A stretch of 64,000 nt of DNA, from contig NC_047493.1 of assembly GCF_002079055.1 (NCBI RefSeq), positions 1 to 64,000 of the forward strand, read 5' to 3'. The notes under the pieces were generated by a model, which worked only from the letters and a program-made list of their open reading frames with translations, searched no databases and had not been told where the DNA came from. A program made the translations under genes and the position numbers. This document shows, in pieces, positions 60,317 through 64,000 of this stretch. The stretch is from Saccharomyces paradoxus (lineage: Eukaryota > Ascomycota > Saccharomycetes > Saccharomycetales > Saccharomycetaceae). Each line of letters opens with the position of its first letter. Positions within the stretch are counted from its first letter, which is position 1.

Positions 60317-63049
60317 ATGGACCAAGAAGGCCAGCCATTGCTTTCAAAAGATTTTCAACAGGTTCTGCTGGCTACTGCATCCGGAAACAATTCATCATGG
60401 ACAGAAAGGACTGTTCCCAACAATGAAAGTACAGATACAGTGAAACACGATCCTACGCTGGGACAAAACGATGTATTTGATTTAGATCCTTTATCATTTG
60501 ATAAATGGGTACCCTTTCTAAGAAGTGCACTTGATAAAAACCAATTGGATCCCGTGATTGATGAATTGGAAAACTCGATTGAGGATAACTTTCAAGGTCT
60601 GGAATTGCAGTTATTACAAGACTCTCAAATGAATGATAAACTGGAAACATCTATAGATGAAATCGCAAACATCCAAGGTATGGTACAAGATACTCTATCC
60701 AGCGAAATTTCCAAATTTCAAACGAAATTAAGTGAGTCAGCAAATGAATTAATTGTCAAGAAACAAATGTATGTTAATAACAAAAAAATTTCATTGAAAA
60801 TTTCAGAAGCCACAATTTTGATCACTAAGGTTGTTAGGATCTTAGAATTATCTAGCAAATGTCAAGAGTTGATTACTGAAAGAAAGTTTTTCAAAGTCTT
60901 ACAAAACTTGGATAGTTTGGAGAAATTGTATCTACAAGAATTCAAGAATTACAATTTCCAATTTTTAATTGAAATTTACAATTCTATACCATTTTTACAG
61001 AAAGTTACCAAGGATGAGTGTATAAATTTGATTAGGAACTCTCTGAATTTAAATTTAGGAAAGAATTTGATAAAGGTGGGGCAAGAATTCGTGGCAATTT
61101 ACGAGAATGAATTACTTCCGCAATGGCTTGAAACTAGATCTAAAATGAAGTTGATAAACTTTAAATTTAATTCGCCTGTTGAGATTTCCATGAGAGATGA
61201 ATCTTCTCTAGTAAAGCTGAACTTCGGTGAATTTTTCCAATTAGATGACTTCCACGATTCTATAATGATTTTCCAAAACTTAAACGAATTGAGCACCCTC
61301 TCCGGCGAGTTTAATAAAGAATATGAACTGAGGAAGACAAAACTAATGTACCCGTTGATATGGAAGAAGAATAAAACAGCTGCATATCAAATGGATTCGT
61401 TATTACGAGGTACAGGTACTACTGCTGGTGCAGCTGCGCATGATATCTCGACGGATGATTCTTTCACACAAAGTTTGAGTTTATCCTTTTTGCAGGATTA
61501 TTTTTTGAAAATTCTCGGTTTCTTATTGTATGATATTAATTTAAATAAAGCTACCGAATTTATCCTTGTTGATAATAACTATAATTCTACAAATGAATTT
61601 TGGGATGGACTCATGAATAGATTGTCACCGTATTTGAATTATTTCATCGATGAAAGGCTAAAAACAGAAGAAGATATGATTAAATTAAAAGATTTTCTTT
61701 GTATTTATGTTGCCATTTTAGAAAATTTTAAATTGAACATCGAACCTCTATATAAAATTTTGGTTTCAATTTTCGAGAAATTCTGTTCTGTTTCCTTGAG
61801 TGCCTTTAAGAATGAATTTCAAATCTTGTTAAATGACGATGATTTTATGCCTTTATCCATCAATGACAAGGCATTATATGAGAAAGTTTTAAAGATTTGT
61901 TGGATGAAGGAGGACGAACATCTTCACCCACCAGATTCAACAAACGGAGAACCGTTTTCTGTGACTTTACCTTTTTCTCCATTATACCCAATGACATGTA
62001 CACTGGCTAAGAAAACGTATTCTAAAATAACCGCATTCCTATCCATATTTTATCGTCATGAATTACACACTTTGAATAATATCCTAGTAAAAACAATGGA
62101 CGATATATTTAATAACATTGTGAATAAAAAAATCCGCTCTAAACTTGAAAGCACCTCGAGAGAAGAAATTGCACAAATCTTAATCAATTTAGACTATTTC
62201 ATCATAGCAGCGAAAGAATTTAGTAATTTCATGACAAGAGAGAATATTTTACAAAACCCGGATATGGAAATACGATTATCTTCGATAAAATATCTTGCTG
62301 AAAGCAGGAAGCTGGCTGAAACAAAGCTAATTGAATTGATCGATTCTAAGATATCAGATATTCTTGAAACTATTGAAATTGACTGGAAAATAAGGGAGGT
62401 AAGGCAAGACCCAGATATTTCCATCATTGATCTGGCACAATTCTTAGAAATGATGTTTGCCAGCACACTACAAAATTTACCATATAGCGTTCAAACGTTA
62501 TTGATTTTCCGTGAGTTTGACTCCTTAACGAGACAATTCATGGATCTATTATTGCATGACACACCAAGTATAATTACACATGAGAGCATAATAAATTTTG
62601 AAGTTGACATCAATTATTTAGAGAGCATTATTCCTAGGATATTCCCCTCTACACCAGGTACTATAGACAGTAATGGATACCAGTCGCCAATGACACCTTC
62701 GACACCCACATTTCCAAATGCCAACGGCGTTGACGCTCCAACGTTATTTGAAAATAATATTAAATCGCTAGAAGCTACATTTATGGAATTGAAGCAGTGT
62801 ATAGAGTTACTAAAGGCTCAGGGAAAAGACTATAATGAACCAGAAATAAGATTAAGAAAATATTCAAGAATTAGACAGGAAGATGCCGCTCTTTTATTGA
62901 GCAAAATTCAGCACTTCGTCTCCTCTGTGGATGGAGCTAACGGTGATGATAATAGCGTTATGGATAGCAGCAGTATATTCAACTCTGAATCAGCGAGTGT
63001 CATTGACTCCAATACGAGCAGGATAGCAAAATTTTTCAATAGACGTTAG
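60317..63049 (+). CDS. SEC15: SEC15, exocyst subunit
   Basis: The 910-residue peripheral protein of the exocyst binds Sec4-GTP on secretory vesicles and tethers them at bud sites. The chain has a long helical N-terminal part with coiled-coil stretches (about 80-200, EDNFQGLELQLLQDSQMNDK onward) and the helical-bundle Sec15 C-terminal domain. A TP-rich loop (PSTPGTIDSNGY, MTPSTPTFP) lies near residues 780-805. The tail ends RIAKFFNRR. The length equals S. cerevisiae, and the frame extends upstream only three codons, to a TTG. Confidence 0.97.
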   Translation: MDQEGQPLLSKDFQQVLLATASGNNSSWTERTVPNNESTDTVKHDPTLGQNDVFDLDPLSFDKWVPFLRSALDKNQLDPVIDELENSIEDNFQGLELQLLQDSQMNDKLETSIDEIANIQGMVQDTLSSEISKFQTKLSESANELIVKKQMYVNNKKISLKISEATILITKVVRILELSSKCQELITERKFFKVLQNLDSLEKLYLQEFKNYNFQFLIEIYNSIPFLQKVTKDECINLIRNSLNLNLGKNLIKVGQEFVAIYENELLPQWLETRSKMKLINFKFNSPVEISMRDESSLVKLNFGEFFQLDDFHDSIMIFQNLNELSTLSGEFNKEYELRKTKLMYPLIWKKNKTAAYQMDSLLRGTGTTAGAAAHDISTDDSFTQSLSLSFLQDYFLKILGFLLYDINLNKATEFILVDNNYNSTNEFWDGLMNRLSPYLNYFIDERLKTEEDMIKLKDFLCIYVAILENFKLNIEPLYKILVSIFEKFCSVSLSAFKNEFQILLNDDDFMPLSINDKALYEKVLKICWMKEDEHLHPPDSTNGEPFSVTLPFSPLYPMTCTLAKKTYSKITAFLSIFYRHELHTLNNILVKTMDDIFNNIVNKKIRSKLESTSREEIAQILINLDYFIIAAKEFSNFMTRENILQNPDMEIRLSSIKYLAESRKLAETKLIELIDSKISDILETIEIDWKIREVRQDPDISIIDLAQFLEMMFASTLQNLPYSVQTLLIFREFDSLTRQFMDLLLHDTPSIITHESIINFEVDINYLESIIPRIFPSTPGTIDSNGYQSPMTPSTPTFPNANGVDAPTLFENNIKSLEATFMELKQCIELLKAQGKDYNEPEIRLRKYSRIRQEDAALLLSKIQHFVSSVDGANGDDNSVMDSSSIFNSESASVIDSNTSRIAKFFNRR

Positions 63050-63273
63050 AAATTTAGATATTATCTCAGTATAATCATTTGTACGTATATAGAAAAGAAC
63101 TTCGGACAGTCTTGAGTTTTTTGATTTTAGTATCGAAAAAGTTCACTTCACATAAAAATTTTCCTCACCATTGAATACCTCTTTTTTTTTTCACATCTAC
63201 TAAATAGACACCTCAAAAGTCTACCATTTATTGAAAAAGTATCATATAATCACTGTAAAGAAATACCGCAGTC

Positions 63274-64000
63274 ATGGGTGAAAAACGTAATCGTAATAAT
63301 GGGAATGCAGATTCCCAAAAGAGGAAGAAAGTATGTCTTTTTGCACACGAACCATAGTTCTTTAAGTACTAACAATTAAAGCGATAGTTTAAAGTATCTT
63401 CCGGGTTCTTAGATCCTGGTACGTCTGGAATATATGCTACATGCTCTAGAAGACATGAACGCCAGGCCGCTCAAGAGTTACAGCTTTTATTTGAAGAAAA
63501 GTTTCAAGAACTCTATGGAGATATCAAGGATGGAGAAGAGGAAAGTGAAAACGACGAAAAGGATGAAGATCTATCAATTGAAGACCAGATAAAAAAGGAA
63601 TTACAAGAAATCAAAGGTGAAGACTCAAGTAAAGATTCGCCTTCTGGAGAAACAAAGAAAAAAGACCCCTTGGCCTTTATAGATTTGAACTGTGAATGTG
63701 TGACATTTTGTAAAACAAGAAAGCCAATTGTTCCGGAAGAATTTGTGCTAAGTATCATGAAAGACTTAGCGGATCCTAAAAATATGGTTAAACGTACTAG
63801 ATATGTTCAGAAGTTGACACCAATTACGTATTCTTGTAATGCGAAAATGGAACAACTAATCAAATTGGCCAATTTAGTTATTGGGCCACACTTTCATGAA
63901 CCTTCAAAAGTTAAAAAAGACTACAAATTTGCTGTAGAAGTAACAAGAAGAAATTTCAATACAATCGAAAGAATGGACATCATTAACCAAGTTGTCAAGT
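63274..64000 (+). CDS. TAN1: TAN1, tRNA acetylcytidine-12 cofactor (spliced, cut by window end)
   Basis: Exon 1 is 63274-63330 (MGEKRNRNNGNADSQKRKK). Exon 2 starts at 63388 (FKVSSGFLDPGTSGIYATCS) and runs past the window end. Tan1 is a tRNA-binding adaptor that with Kre33 makes N4-acetylcytidine at position 12 of tRNA-Ser and tRNA-Leu. An acidic, lysine-rich linker near residues 60-95 precedes the THUMP domain, of which the first part is visible (MVKRTRYVQKLTPIT, FAVEVTRRNFN). About 223 of roughly 289 residues are present. Confidence 0.93.
63331..63387 (+). other. TAN1 intron
   Basis: 57 bases: consensus donor GTATGT, branch site TACTAAC at 63367-63373, acceptor GATAG. It is in phase 0 and among the shortest class of yeast introns, with the branch A only 15 bases from the acceptor. 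Confidence 0.93.

Noticed and set aside
1-64000. CRISPR arrays, prokaryotic operons or a viral or Polinton-like element
   Set aside because: The window is nuclear yeast DNA. The only repeats are telomeric, X-element and microsatellite types, and the only retroelement trace is the solo delta.

Overview
The window is the left end of a Saccharomyces chromosome, syntenic with the left arm of S. cerevisiae chromosome VII (TEL07L to TAN1). It opens with a C-rich C1-3A telomere, an X element and a COS gene, and then runs through the known order PAU11, YPS5, VEL1, MNT2, ADH4, ZRT1, FZF1, HXK2, RTG2, HFM1, RMR1, ZIP2, PDE1, BRR6, RAI1, GUS1, RTF1, TAD1, YGL242C, KAP114, DOC1, CSE1, HAP2, MTO1, ADE5,7, SEC15, TAN1. 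Compared from memory with S288C proteins, conserved enzymes differ by roughly 0.2-2%, Sec15 by a few percent, and Zrt1 and Fzf1 by much more. That is too much for a normal S. cerevisiae strain and fits the sister species S. paradoxus best. This is an inference; no alignment was run.

Region 1 (1-9.3 kb) is subtelomere: telomere, X combinatorial repeats, core X with an ARS consensus and an Abf1 site, COS12, an intact GNAT acetyltransferase at the YGL262W position, PAU11, a doubtful small ORF, an AT-rich block that may be a nuclear copy of mitochondrial DNA, and about 1.2 kb of unexplained sequence. Region 2 (9.3-23.3 kb) is sparse: a full-length yapsin (YPS5), VEL1, MNT2, ADH4, a 4.7 kb gene-free stretch with an old solo delta LTR, and ZRT1. 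VEL1, ADH4 and ZRT1 are all zinc-deficiency genes of the Zap1 regulon, and a perfect Zap1 site lies before ZRT1.

Region 3 (23.5-64 kb) is compact core chromosome. It has a three-gene meiotic recombination block (HFM1, RMR1, ZIP2), tRNA-related genes (GUS1, TAD1, MTO1, TAN1), two importin-beta family receptors (KAP114, CSE1), transcription factors (RTF1, HAP2), purine synthesis (ADE5,7) and exocytosis (SEC15). Two introns can be read directly: the Mer1-type intron of HFM1 with its GTAGTA donor, and the 57-nt intron of TAN1. ZIP2 is split into two frames at an 18-A run, which may be a homopolymer error. No tRNA, rRNA or snoRNA gene was found. No wholly new system is evident. The best leads are non-AUG or upstream presequence-like extensions on GUS1 and ADH4, a 44-codon ORF overlapping the ZIP2 stop, gene-like remnants in the subtelomeric gaps, and the AT-rich block.
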